NCBI RefSeq assembly: GCF_963665245.1
Contig: NZ_OY762267.1
Location: 1,488,001 to 1,552,000, forward strand
Direction of reading: 5' to 3'
DNA: 64,000 bases
Source of the DNA: an uncultured Paludibaculum sp.
GTDB taxonomy: Bacteria > Acidobacteriota > Terriglobia > Bryobacterales > Bryobacteraceae
The notes under the pieces are model-generated. The model searched no databases and was not told the DNA's origin. It was given only the letters and a program-made list of their open reading frames with translations. The position numbers and the translations under genes were made by a program. Each line of letters begins with the position of its first letter. Positions within the stretch are counted from its first letter, which is position 1. Below, piece by piece: positions 16,269-25,674 of this stretch.

Positions 16269-18719
16269 TTAGTCGGCCCGCAGGGCGGTTAGGGGGTCGA
16301 CCTTGGCGGCCTGGCGGGCCGGGATCAGGCTGGCTGCGGCGGCTACGGCCAGGATCAGGGCAGTTACTCCGGTGAACACCAGGGGGTCGGATGCTTTCAC
16401 TCCATAAAGAAGGCTACCGATGAGGCGGGCCAGGATCAGGGCGGCGGCCAGGCCGGCGGCGGCGCCTATGGCTACCGGCGGAAGGGCTTGCGCCAGGATC
16501 AGGCGGACAACCTGAAGCGGCTGGGCTCCCAGGGCCATGCGGATGCCGAGTTCCTGCGTGCGGCCGCGGACCAGGAAGGACAGGACCGCGTAGATGCCCA
16601 GGGCGGCCATCAGAACGGACACGGCGGCGAAGACGCCCAGCAGGGACATGGCGGCTCGCTGCGCCCAGACGGAGTCGGCTACCGCGTCGTCGAGGGCGAC
16701 GATGCTCGGGATGGCCACGTCGCGGTCGAGGCTCCAGACCTGGGGCGGGATGAGCGCGGCGAGGGCGGCCCGGTCGCCGCTGTAGCGCAGGGCGAGCGTC
16801 ATGGTCCGGAAGCCTCCGGCGCCATGCTGGTAGCCGGCGTCCTGCAGGAAGGGGACATAGAACTCGTTGTCCGGGGTGGCGCCCCACTCGTTCTGCGTGG
16901 TGTCGCGGATGATGCCGACGACGGTCATCCAAGGCTGGTCGGATTGGGCATCGCCCGACTTAAAGCGCTTGCCGAGGGCGTTCTCTCCGGGCCAGAGGCG
17001 CCGGGCCATCGTGCGGTTGATGACGGCGACGGCGGGAGCGCGTTCGGAGTCGGACATGGCGAAGTCGCGGCCGGCATCGAAGCGGATGCCGAGGGTGGAG
17101 AAGTACTCGGGCAGGGCGACGCGGTAGACGGCAGTGGGAGTCTGACCGGGTGCGGCGGGCCGGCCTTCGGGGGTGATGTCGCTGCCCCAGGTGTCTCCGA
17201 TCAGAGGCACGTGATTGACGGCGCTAGCGGACCTGACGCCGGGGAGCGCCCGGAGGCGCTCTAGGAGTTGCTGGTAGTAGATGCTGCGCAGTTCGGCCTT
17301 GGCATGGCCGGAACTGGAGAGGGAGAGGTTGATGGCCAGGACGTTCGCGGGCTGGAAGCCGGGGTCGAGCGAGCGGAGGTTCTGGAAGGTGCGGAGGAGG
17401 AGGCCGGCGCCGACGAGGAGGACGAGGGCGAGGGCGACCTCGGCGGAGATGAGCGCATTGCGGAAGCGGCTGGCGGAGCCGCCGGCGGTGGTCCCTCGAG
17501 AGCCGTCCTTCAGGGCGAGTTGGATGTCGCAGCGGGAGGCGCTGAGGGCGGGTGCGATGCCGAAGAGGAGTCCGGTGATCAGGCAGACGGCGAAGTTGAA
17601 GACGACAACAGCGGCTCCGACGCCGACCTCCTGGCTGCGGGGGAGTTGGAAGACTCCGGATTCCGGCAGGTGAGCCAGGAGCGCGGGGACGGCCCAGATC
17701 GCGAACAGGAGTCCGATGGCTCCTCCGGCGCAGGCCAGGAGGACGCTTTCCGAGAGGAACTGGCGGATGAGGTGGCCGCGTTGGGCTCCGAGGGACTGAC
17801 GGACGGCGATCTCCCGGGCCCGGCCGGCGGCGCGGGCCAGCAGCAGGTTGGCGAGGTTGGCGCAGGCGATGAGCAGGGTGGCTGCGACGGCGGCGAACAT
17901 GACGATGAGGAGGAGGCGGACCTTGCCGGTGGAGATCTCACTGAGAGGGGTGAGGGCGGCGGAACGGCCCTGATTGGAGCGGGGGAACTCCTCGGCGAGG
18001 CTGGCGGCGATGCGGGCGGCCTCGGAGCGGGCCTGTTCCAGCGAGACTCCGGGCTTGAGCCGGGTGAAGACGCGGAGGGTGGAGAAGGTGTGGGAGTCGG
18101 CGCGGTCCGGTCCGAAGGCGGGGGCGGCGTAGAGCTCGGCCTTGTTGGCCCAGAACGGCGGGAAGTAGAAACCCTTGGGCATGACTCCGATGACGGTGTG
18201 GGGCTCGTTGCTGAGGCGGATGGTGCGGCCGAGGATGGCGGGGTCGGCTCCGAAGCGGCGCTGCCAGAGCTGGTGGCTGAGGACGACAACTTTGGGGGCT
18301 CCGGGGCGGTCGTCGTCGGGGGCGAAGGTGCGGCCGAGGGCGGCAGGGACTCCGAGGACGTCGAAGAGGGAGGCGGAAGTGTGCAGGCCGTGGAGTTCCT
18401 CGGCCTGATCGACTCCGGTGAGGGTGGGGGACCAGAGTTCAGCGGCGGCGAGGTTGGAGAAGGACTGGCCGCGGGTGCGGAAGGCGTCGAAGTCGCCGGG
18501 CGGAACGGGCATGCGGTCGCCGCGTCCCTGGGTGGCGCCGAGGAGGACCATGAGGCGGCTGGGGTCCTGATAGGGCAAGGGGCGCCAGAGGACGGAGTAG
18601 ACCACGGAGAACATGGCCGAAGTGGCTCCGATGCCGAGGGCGAGGACGGCGATGGCGAGGAAGGTGAAGCGCGGGTTGCGCAGGAGGGTCCGGAGGGAGT
18701 GACGCAGGTCGGCCAGCAT
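16269..18719 (-). CDS. ADOP-family FtsX/MacB-type permease without prefix domain
   Basis: The 816-residue protein starts directly at the first membrane unit (DLRHSLRTLLRNPRFTFLAIAVLALGIG at 5-32) and lacks the roughly 75-residue prefix found in the products of 13102-15723 and 22649-25324. Two periplasmic-core plus FtsX units follow: AREIAVRQSLGAQRGHLIRQFL in the first and TQELGIRMALGAQPLQVVRLI in the second, ending VDPLTALRAD. No PadR gene adjoins. No convincing Shine-Dalgarno is seen before the ATG at 18719. The region upstream is a scar of mobile DNA, so its original regulator or promoter may have been lost. Strong antisense frames over this gene are shadows of its codon bias. Confidence 0.88.
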   Translation of the reverse strand: MLADLRHSLRTLLRNPRFTFLAIAVLALGIGATSAMFSVVYSVLWRPLPYQDPSRLMVLLGATQGRGDRMPVPPGDFDAFRTRGQSFSNLAAAELWSPTLTGVDQAEELHGLHTSASLFDVLGVPAALGRTFAPDDDRPGAPKVVVLSHQLWQRRFGADPAILGRTIRLSNEPHTVIGVMPKGFYFPPFWANKAELYAAPAFGPDRADSHTFSTLRVFTRLKPGVSLEQARSEAARIAASLAEEFPRSNQGRSAALTPLSEISTGKVRLLLIVMFAAVAATLLIACANLANLLLARAAGRAREIAVRQSLGAQRGHLIRQFLSESVLLACAGGAIGLLFAIWAVPALLAHLPESGVFQLPRSQEVGVGAAVVVFNFAVCLITGLLFGIAPALSASRCDIQLALKDGSRGTTAGGSASRFRNALISAEVALALVLLVGAGLLLRTFQNLRSLDPGFQPANVLAINLSLSSSGHAKAELRSIYYQQLLERLRALPGVRSASAVNHVPLIGDTWGSDITPEGRPAAPGQTPTAVYRVALPEYFSTLGIRFDAGRDFAMSDSERAPAVAVINRTMARRLWPGENALGKRFKSGDAQSDQPWMTVVGIIRDTTQNEWGATPDNEFYVPFLQDAGYQHGAGGFRTMTLALRYSGDRAALAALIPPQVWSLDRDVAIPSIVALDDAVADSVWAQRAAMSLLGVFAAVSVLMAALGIYAVLSFLVRGRTQELGIRMALGAQPLQVVRLILAQALPPVAIGAAAGLAAALILARLIGSLLYGVKASDPLVFTGVTALILAVAAAASLIPARQAAKVDPLTALRAD

Positions 18720-19360
18720 GGAGGTTTGACTGGTGACAGGCGGCCGTGTTTGCTCGTGGCCTCAAAAAAGTGGGTTTGTTCCCTCATATTTTGTTGGCTT
18801 CGGGTGGGGAGGGGCCCGAGTGCCGAATGGCTTTGTTCCCTCAGAATTCGCGTTCGGTTTGAAGTCCCAACTGAGCGGTGGACACAAGTCCTTGGGTTTG
18901 GGATCGGTTTGGGTTCGCCGTTGGGTTCCGGATTTGCCGGATCTTTATTGATTACAAAGGGCTTTCTGGTTCGTTTCGTAATTTTCGATCACCCAAGGTC
19001 AGCGGAGCTCGGCGGGCCAGGTCCGACTTGAGCGCTCCAATTCCCGAGGCGGACGGAACTGGAGCGCCTTCCGGCGTAGAGAGGCGGTGCGGTTTTCAAA
19101 GATCCATGGGCGTAGCGCCGGGGCCGGCGGTCACGCCCGAACGACGTGGACTTGTCCTCGTCGAGTGAAGAGCATGGCACACGGGCAAGCACCTTCCGAG
19201 AGGGAGCTCCTGGAAACGGCTGAAATAAAAGAGAAAATATTCTGGCTCCGGCTGTCACCGTATAAGTTCTCATGGGCGGGACGGGGCAGAAACGCGGCGG
19301 CGCGGGAGGATCTTGAATCGTCCCGGTGATGAGAACGTTTGATGAACCGAACCGCAGGGT

Positions 19361-19543
19361 TCAGTCCTTGGAGATATGGGTTTTGCTTGGTTCGATGGAG
19401 AGTTTGTGGAGGATGGAGAAGAAATCGATGCGGGCGTCGAGATGGCGCGGATCGCCCGCGATGGTCAGGAGGGCTCGCGCGGGTCGCCGTGTTTCCAGCA
19501 GGAGAGCTTGGAATGACGCCACGCTCCGTCCGTACTTGGAAGA
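19361..19543 (-). pseudogene. IS91-type transposase fragment
   Basis: Reading the minus strand between stops at 19546-19544 and 19363-19361 gives about 60 residues containing SFQALLLETRRPARALL, TIAGDPRHLDARIDFF and SILHKLS. This follows the internal block of IS91-family (Y2) transposases, where a DP-x-HL-x-A segment precedes an LHTW motif. Here the text breaks at LHK and runs to a stop. Neither the catalytic tyrosines nor the zinc-binding N-terminus is present. It is a remnant, and the family call is from memory of the motif. Confidence 0.5.
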
Positions 19544-19853
19544 CTAGATCGGAGCCGGGTCTGTGCTGTCGTTGCTCACTGGCGGAGGGTCGCCAGAGGC
19601 AGATCTGGCGGTTGCGGCATCCGAACGCTTTCGCGGCGATCTGGCCGGTGCGCCGTCCCGCTGCGGGTCGGGCACGGGACTTGTGGAGGGTGGGTTCTGT
19701 GCGATGTCGAACTGGCCTCTGAGTATGGGGCAAGTTCAGCGGTGCCGATGCTCGCAGGCGACGGGTTCGTCAACTGCGAGTCTCAACTGCGAGTCTTAGG
19801 TCCCGGCGATTCCGCAGTAATTCGCTCGGGCTCAAGAGATTCAGATTCACACA

Positions 19854-20080
19854 CCATTGAAGACGCTCCCGGAACCGGTGCCCGCTTACTGACGTGCGCG
19901 GTTCGCAACGGGCAGGGACCACTCCCTCACGGTCGTGGTTCGTAGCGTCTTCATCCACTTTTGCGGCCCGGAGGGCCATGCGGGACTCCATTGAAGACGC
20001 GTTCGCAACCGGTGCCCGCTCCTTCCCAGTCGCGGTTCGCAGCGCGTCTTCACCCGCTTTGGCGGCCCGCGGGGCCGTGG
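19854..20080. repeat. imperfect 134-bp direct duplication
   Basis: The string CCATTGAAGACGC starts at 19854 and again at 19988. Both are followed by matching blocks (AACCGGTGCCCGCT, CGGTTCGCA, CGTCTTCA, GCGGCCCG), so a unit of about 134 bp is repeated nearly twice. It carries no recognisable gene. The divergence between copies suggests an old event. Confidence 0.6.
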
Positions 20081-20173
20081 TTGACGGCCTCGCAGTCGCT
20101 CGCGCCGCCCGCGAGCTCAATTTGGGAAAAACCCTTGTCTTGGGAGGGCGAGCGTTCTGGCGGGTTGCACCGG

Positions 20174-20300
20174 ACCTCCGAACCCGACTTCGCTTCTATC
20201 CAGCGCGAGCCGTAGGCCCACGAGAACGTCACCGTGCAATTGCTCCGGGAGGAGTACCGCGAATCGCAGCGCGGCGGCTATCCGACTGGAACGACCAGAG
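20174..20300 (+). pseudogene. IS21-type transposase (IstA) N-terminal fragment with internal stop
   Basis: One plus-strand frame reads SEPDFASIQREP, a TAG at 20213-20215, then AHENVTVQLLREEYRESQ and GGYPTG. This matches the IstA pattern of a PDW/F-x-x-I-x-REL start, VTLQLLWEEY and a later GY. The in-frame stop and the loss of everything downstream mark it as dead. No istB or terminal repeats were found nearby. Confidence 0.5.
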
Positions 20301-20560
20301 GATCGCCTGCCGAGTTTCCGTCGCCACCTCTTGAAGCCGGTGGTCAGGTAAAGGGCGAGAAAAGCGGTAACGATCCGCAGAATAGGAAGCAGAAGTCCCA
20401 GTTCCGGCGAGCCGCTACGCCAAGCCTTCGTGCGCGCCTACGCTGTTCGTCGCATCCTCCGGCAGGAATTGAAGTTGGAGCGGTGAGGAGCGAACTATTG
20501 CCGCTCGGGCTGGCGACCCGACCCGCACGTTCGCTCACTCCTCTACCGCTGGCGCTCGCT

Positions 20561-21991
20561 CTAGTTCTCGTTGTGAGCGGCTTCGTGGTCACCAAGTATG
20601 CGTGAGACGACAAGAGCGTTAACAGGGCCAAAACTACCCCTCCAGAGAACGCTATCCTCATCTACTGCGAGTGGATGCCCGCCAGCGCTGGCGCCGGCAA
20701 ACCGGAGGTCCGTCAGCACGTTTCCGCCGATGACCGCGCCGGTTCGCACCAGCAGTTGCAGATCCTCATCCGAGGTGCCCATCCAGATTCCAGTGTTGTT
20801 GGAGGAGTCTACGCCCCCCATCCCAGTGGCCAACTTCGCGGTGAAGGCGACTCGACCGTCGATTCCGAGTTCGAAAACGTCGCCGAACGACTCGAACGTT
20901 CCTGTCGTCCCTGGCGCCTTCGTCCCAGCCAGTGCGAGGGTTGTCGTGCGCTTGCGGTTACCACGAAACATTCCGGAGAAGGCGTCTGATAATCGCGCTT
21001 GGAACGCGACCTCGCCGCGGTCATTGAGCCTGGCCGTCCCTGTGAAGATTCTATAGTTGCCGCCCTTCGGAGCCGGTCGTCCATCGAGTGCAATCGCGAC
21101 CGTTTCCGTTCCGTCGCCTAGGAACAGGCCTACCCTGCTTGCGCTGTTCTTCAGCAGGCAGATCGCCGCGACCTGACCGTGGGCATTGATCGTCGGAGCG
21201 CTAAAGTCCTCGAACATTTCACCTCCAGACGTGATCTGATTGGCGACGAAGACAGGCGTAAGGTGACCGCCTTCGCCGCGGAAAATTCCCTGGTCCGCCG
21301 ATCCGCCAGTCATTTCGGATTTGAACGCCACCTGTCCGAGATCATTCATGTCAAGGCCGAGCAGGGACGTGAATCTGCCGCCCGTCGGGGGAGCAATGTC
21401 ATTGCGGGCGATCGTGGTGGCATGAGTGCCGTCAATGCGCAAGACCGCTTGGGTAGCTGCCGCGCCGCTCACGGTTGCCACAAAGGCGATGGCGCCATGG
21501 TCATTCACAACACGCTCCTGTCCCCGCGAGGTGACCGTGCCGCCGTCCGGTGCGGGATCCCCAAGCCGCAGGAGTGGAACGATCTTCTTCCCGTCACTCC
21601 TGAAGACGTCGCTGAAGTTGACATCGAACACCACATCGCCATTGCGCGTGATGACCGGACTAGACACAAACCCGAAACTCGGGGCCGTCGGATCCGGATT
21701 GACTCCGAGCGCAATCGCGGACGTTCTGTTTCCCTCTCGCACAAACACGCCCGGCGTGGGCGGTGGTCCGGTAACGAACGCATCGAAGGCAACCCCATGG
21801 CGTGCATTTAGAGTGGCGTTAAGAAAAGACAGCAGGCTGTAGTTTCCTCCGACCGGAGCCGTGCCGCCCGACGCTGCGACGATCGTATGGCGCACCTTAC
21901 TCGTTGCGGCGCCAGTTGAGAACATCTGCGCGAAAGATGGCACTACCAGTGCCGGCAATAATAGCATTGGGTACCCAATAGCTCTCTTCAT
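20561..21991 (-). CDS. exported beta-repeat protein of unknown function
   Basis: I start at the ATG at 21991 (AAGGA about 9 nt upstream), which gives 476 residues with a clear signal peptide (MKRAIGYPMLLLPALVVPSFAQ region). A longer frame upstream adds only a hydrophilic extension. The mature protein consists of about six repeats of 55-65 residues, each with a phrase like APPTGGRFTSLLGLDMNDLGQVAFKS or APKGGNYRIFTGTARLNDRGEVAF. Such 'GG-x-Y/F ... ND-x-G-x-VAF' repeats occur in large exported bacterial proteins, probably beta-propeller blades. There is no catalytic motif. It is an isolated gene between transposase remnants on both sides, so transfer is possible. Confidence 0.75.
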   Translation of the reverse strand: MKRAIGYPMLLLPALVVPSFAQMFSTGAATSKVRHTIVAASGGTAPVGGNYSLLSFLNATLNARHGVAFDAFVTGPPPTPGVFVREGNRTSAIALGVNPDPTAPSFGFVSSPVITRNGDVVFDVNFSDVFRSDGKKIVPLLRLGDPAPDGGTVTSRGQERVVNDHGAIAFVATVSGAAATQAVLRIDGTHATTIARNDIAPPTGGRFTSLLGLDMNDLGQVAFKSEMTGGSADQGIFRGEGGHLTPVFVANQITSGGEMFEDFSAPTINAHGQVAAICLLKNSASRVGLFLGDGTETVAIALDGRPAPKGGNYRIFTGTARLNDRGEVAFQARLSDAFSGMFRGNRKRTTTLALAGTKAPGTTGTFESFGDVFELGIDGRVAFTAKLATGMGGVDSSNNTGIWMGTSDEDLQLLVRTGAVIGGNVLTDLRFAGASAGGHPLAVDEDSVLWRGSFGPVNALVVSRILGDHEAAHNEN

Positions 21992-22297
21992 GGTCTTCTG
22001 TCCTTGTGTTGAAGGTTTCACGCGGGGACCGATCGATGTGTCGCTCTCCTCGCTCATGAAACGTCGTCGTTCGGTTGGCGGGACCTATCCTGCTGCCTTG
22101 CCCGTCCACAGTTTTCGACAGCTCATTTGATACTGCGGAACAGCGGTGGCCAGCAGTGTCCGGCCGTCGCCCTGGAGCCCTTTGACAACCGCTGTGTTGT
22201 CATGGAGATGAGAGCCCTTCCTGGGTTTTCGATTTGAACTCCCCAACACTGTTCGGACCCACCGTCATCGCGACCCCAGCGGGTTCAGCAATGTGGC
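21992..22297. other. intergenic region without recognised gene
   Basis: This is the upstream region of the exported repeat protein. It contains its ribosome-binding site and presumably its promoter. Nothing else is recognised up to the IS4 remnant starting at 22298. Confidence 0.5.
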
Positions 22298-22600
22298 ATG
22301 CACACTGGCCGGCTCGTCTTCGCCCATCTGATGGATCACTTTCCGCCATACGAGTTCCAGAAGTACGTGACGCGATCAAGATGCATCTCTTGCTTGACCT
22401 GCGTGGCCCAATCCCCAGGTTTATTGAGGTTTCTGATGGGAAATTGCCCGATGTCAAAATCCTCGACGTCATCGGGACGTCATCACCCCCGAGCCTGGTT
22501 CCTTCTACGGCATGGACCGTTACGCTTTTTGAGCAAGTACCCATTTGCAGGCCTTCCAGGACGTCGAGTCTCAAGAAGAATCAACGGCATCTTCTAGCCA
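22298..22600 (+). pseudogene. IS4-type transposase remnant, deleted and frameshifted
   Basis: The frame opens with MHTGRLVFAHLMDHFPPYEF, the N-terminal block of IS4-family transposases (DUF4372 type). From about 22369 the neighbouring frame continues with KMHLLLDLRGPIPRFIEV and SDGKLPDVKILDVI, the catalytic-core block, so the central part has been deleted. At about 22470-22490 an 11-bp tandem duplication (GACGTCATC twice, separated by GG) shifts the frame again, and the first frame resumes with PEPGSFYGMDRYAF. The order matches the intact family. No terminal inverted repeats were identified. Confidence 0.7.
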
Positions 22601-22648
22601 GATGAATCTGTCGGTCCTATAGCGGACGCCAGCATCACTGGCACCGGA

Positions 22649-25324
22649 CTACGACTCCCGCAGGATCGTCAGCGGCTGGTGCTTTTGGGCGTCTCTTGCA
22701 GGCCGGAGGCAGGCGCAAACGGTGCTTGCCAGGAGGATCAGGAAGACTGCCACCACATTGGTCGGGTCATTGGGGGTCACCTCGTAGAGCTGGCTCTCCA
22801 AGAGCCGGCTTACCAGGAGAAAGGCTACCAGACCCAAGACCGCTCCCGTGGCGGACAGGATGAGTCCTCTGGATAGGACCAGGCGGGTGATTCCGGTTTG
22901 CGTGGCTCCCAGGGCCAGGCGGATCGCCAGCTCACGACGGCGGTGGCGGATCTCCAGGGCTACCGTGCCGTAGAGGCCTAAGACCGTGAGCAACAGGCCG
23001 ACCAGGGCGAAGAGGCCGGTGAGGATCGCTGGGGCACGGCGGTCGCCCAGGCTCTTGCTCACCCAATCATCCAAGCGGCGGAGGTTGATGCGCTCCAGAT
23101 TGGGATCGACGGCGGCGACCGCGGCGGCTACGGATTCCGCCAGTCCCGCGTCGGTGCGGGCCGTGCGCAGAACATAGGATCCCCCATCGAGCCCGGTCTG
23201 GCTGATGGGAATGTAGATCTGCGGGCGAATCGAGCGGTCGAGCCCCATCTGGTAGGTGTCGCCCACTACACCTACGATTTCCCAGAGCTGGCCGCGCGGG
23301 GCCAGATCCGTTTGGAACCTAAGCTCCACGCGCTTGCCCAGCACGCCGCCAGTTCTGGCGAAAAGGCGCTCGAAGGTGCGATTCACCACTACAGCGGGCG
23401 GACGGCCGGTGCGGTCGGTCTCCCACGAGAAGGGACGGCCATGGAGCAAGGGGATGCGGAGAGTGGAGAAGTAGGAGGGATCGATGATGTTGTAGGCCAC
23501 CCAGGACCACTCGGTGCGCGGAAGGCCGGCGCCCTCGAACTGGAAGGAGGTCGTGTTGTTACGGCCATTGAGCGGCAGATGCCAGACCGCGCCGGCGGAT
23601 TCGACTCCGGGGATGGCGGTGAGACGATCGCGGAGCTTCCGGTGGAAGTCGACCATCTGACGTTCAGAGTACCGGGCCTCGGGCAGGCCGAAGCCGAAGT
23701 AGTTGACCTGGGCGCTCTCGAACCCGGGGTGGCGAGCGGTGAGGTTAAGGAAGACGCGGAGGAAGGCTCCGGCGCTGAGCAGGAGCACGAGGCTGAGGGC
23801 GACCTGACTGATGACGAGGGACTGACGGAGGCGGAAGGGGAGGGTGCCACGGCGGGCTCCGGCTTCACTGCCGTCCTTGATGGTCGTGTTGAGGCGGAGG
23901 GAGCGAAGGAAGAGAGCGGGCGCGCATCCACAGAGGATCGTGATGAGAAGACAGAGAGCCGAGGCGAAGGCGAGGGTGGAGGAGTCGAGGACCAGGGCAT
24001 TGATGGGTTGTACGGCTCCACTGAAGCGTAGAACGACGGGGAGGCCCCGGAGGAGAGTGAACGAGAGGAAGAGACCGAGCCCGCCGCCGGCGGCGGTGAG
24101 TAGAAGCGCCTCGGCGAGCATCTGGCGGATGACGGCGGAAAGACCGGCTCCGAGAGCGGCGCGGATGGCCATCTCGCGACCGCGCGCGAGGGCTCGGGCA
24201 AGGATTAGGTTGACGACATTGGTGCAGACGATCGCCAGCAGGAGGAGTGCGGCGGCTGTGAGGAGGAAAAGGGGTTGGCGGAGGCTGCTTTTCCAGGAGT
24301 CGTCGAGGGGTTCGATGTCGGCGCCTCCTCGGAGGTTCTCCTGGGGCCAGGCCTCTGCCAGATGGGCTCCGATGGCGCGTATTTCGGTTTGCGCCTGAGC
24401 GAAAGTGGTTCCGGGTTTGAGGCGCGCGACGACCCGCATAGGGCGCGTGTCGCGGCCGTTGTAGTCGTGGTGGTCGAACGGAATGTACGCGCCCACCTCA
24501 ATGCCCGGGGTGGGAAAGACGAAGCCGGGCGGCAAGATGCCGATGACCTCAAAGGGCTGTTCGTTCAACTGGACGACGCGGCCCAGGATGGCGGGGTCGC
24601 GGTTGAACTGGCCGGCCCACAGCTCGTCGCTCAAAAGGACGACCTGCTTACCCGTGGTCTCTTCGGTGCCGGTGAACGCGCGTCCGAGGGCGGGTCCGAC
24701 GCCGAGGGCTCGGAAGAGATCCGAGGTGACCATGGCGGTGTTGATGACGGAGATGGGCGAGCCTGTGTCGCCATGGCCTCCGCGCAGCCCGAAGGTGCGG
24801 GTCATGAAGCCGGCCATGGCCTGGAAGGAATGGGTTCCGGCATGCCAGTCGAGGAGGTTGGGCAGGGAGACGGGCCGGAAGCCCTTGCCGGTTTGGGTTT
24901 CGTGGACAGCGACGAGACGGCCGGGCTCGGGATAGGGCAACGGGCGGAGGAGGAGACGGTCCATCGCACAGAAAACCGCCGTGGTGCCGCCGATGCCGAG
25001 GGCGAGCGTGAGGATGACGGTGAGGCTGAAGCCGGCGGACCGGCGGAGTGTGCGTGCGGCGTAGCGGAGGTCGCGGGTCCAGGATTCGAAGGAGCCGAAG
25101 ATGTGGTCGCGGCAGGCTTCCTGGTGTTGGGGGGCTCGGGCGAGTTGGCGGTGGGCGGCGAGGCGGGCTTCCTGCTCGGAGAGGCCGGCCTTGCGGTTGG
25201 CTTCGATTTCCATTTCGAGATGGAAGGCAAACTCGTCCTGGAGGTCACGTTCCACATCGTCGCGATGGAGGAGGGTCCGAAGACGCAGGCGGAGCCGATA
25301 GGGCCAGTGTTTGGGGCTGAGCAT
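22649..25324 (-). CDS. ADOP-family FtsX/MacB-type permease with N-terminal prefix domain
   Basis: The 891-residue protein has the prefix domain (about 15-85: DVERDLQDEFAFHLEME, then ARLAAHRQLA), a first membrane segment around 108-125 (FSLTVILTLALGIGGTT), and two periplasmic-core plus FtsX units: GREMAIRAALGAGLSAVIRQML in the first, RRELAIRLALGATQTGITRLVL in the second, closing with PLTILRES. No ATPase gene adjoins. The start ATG (25324) shares one base with the PadR stop (TGATG), so the two are translationally coupled. Its role is probably envelope export, with the substrate unknown. Confidence 0.9.
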   Translation of the reverse strand: MLSPKHWPYRLRLRLRTLLHRDDVERDLQDEFAFHLEMEIEANRKAGLSEQEARLAAHRQLARAPQHQEACRDHIFGSFESWTRDLRYAARTLRRSAGFSLTVILTLALGIGGTTAVFCAMDRLLLRPLPYPEPGRLVAVHETQTGKGFRPVSLPNLLDWHAGTHSFQAMAGFMTRTFGLRGGHGDTGSPISVINTAMVTSDLFRALGVGPALGRAFTGTEETTGKQVVLLSDELWAGQFNRDPAILGRVVQLNEQPFEVIGILPPGFVFPTPGIEVGAYIPFDHHDYNGRDTRPMRVVARLKPGTTFAQAQTEIRAIGAHLAEAWPQENLRGGADIEPLDDSWKSSLRQPLFLLTAAALLLLAIVCTNVVNLILARALARGREMAIRAALGAGLSAVIRQMLAEALLLTAAGGGLGLFLSFTLLRGLPVVLRFSGAVQPINALVLDSSTLAFASALCLLITILCGCAPALFLRSLRLNTTIKDGSEAGARRGTLPFRLRQSLVISQVALSLVLLLSAGAFLRVFLNLTARHPGFESAQVNYFGFGLPEARYSERQMVDFHRKLRDRLTAIPGVESAGAVWHLPLNGRNNTTSFQFEGAGLPRTEWSWVAYNIIDPSYFSTLRIPLLHGRPFSWETDRTGRPPAVVVNRTFERLFARTGGVLGKRVELRFQTDLAPRGQLWEIVGVVGDTYQMGLDRSIRPQIYIPISQTGLDGGSYVLRTARTDAGLAESVAAAVAAVDPNLERINLRRLDDWVSKSLGDRRAPAILTGLFALVGLLLTVLGLYGTVALEIRHRRRELAIRLALGATQTGITRLVLSRGLILSATGAVLGLVAFLLVSRLLESQLYEVTPNDPTNVVAVFLILLASTVCACLRPARDAQKHQPLTILRES

Positions 25325-25665
25325 CAGGCCTCGGCCTCCTTGAGGCGGACGACGTGGGTGATGGAGGCGGAGAGGCGTTCCCAGTTGGCGGCTTCCTTCT
25401 CAAGGTGGCCGCGGCCGAGTGGGGTGAGCGAGTAGTACTTGGCGCGGCGGCCGAGTTCGCTGGTCTTCCACTCGGCGGTGATCCAGCCTTCCTGTTCCAG
25501 TTTGTGGAGGGCGGGATAGAGGGAGCCGTCGCTGACGCTGAGGACGTCGGAGGAGATTTGCTTGAGGCGTTGACCGACGGCCCAACCGTGCATGGGGCCC
25601 AAGGCGAGGATTTTGAGGAGGAGGAGGTCGAGGGTGCCTTGGACGAGGTCGTTGGGTTTGCTCAT
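25324..25665 (-). CDS. PadR-family transcriptional regulator
   Basis: The ATG at 25665 gives a 113-residue PadR, the same length as the other one in this window: GTLDLLLLKILALGPMHGWAV, SDGSLYPALHKLEQEGWI, then LGRRAKYYSLTPLGR. A long in-frame extension upstream has no coding features and is rejected. The permease start overlaps its stop by one base. Ten bases upstream of the ATG lies a perfect palindrome that is a good candidate for autoregulation. Confidence 0.93.
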   Translation of the reverse strand: MSKPNDLVQGTLDLLLLKILALGPMHGWAVGQRLKQISSDVLSVSDGSLYPALHKLEQEGWITAEWKTSELGRRAKYYSLTPLGRGHLEKEAANWERLSASITHVVRLKEAEA

Positions 25666-25674
25666 GGGGTTGTA

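Larger units (their letters stand above)
18720..20560. other. gene-poor scar with transposase remnants and short repeats
   Basis: This stretch of about 1.8 kb holds no intact gene that I can support. It contains a minus-strand IS91-type fragment (19361-19543), an imperfect 134-bp direct duplication (19854 onward) and a plus-strand IS21-type fragment (20174-20300). Short frames elsewhere in the interval lack ribosome-binding sites and family resemblance. Base use is less regular than in the flanking genes. Confidence 0.6.

Noticed and set aside
17268..19031. 587-residue plus-strand reading frame
   Set aside because: It is antisense to the ADOP permease at 16269-18719. Its Gly/Glu-rich text results from reverse reading of GC-rich codons, and it has no ribosome-binding site.
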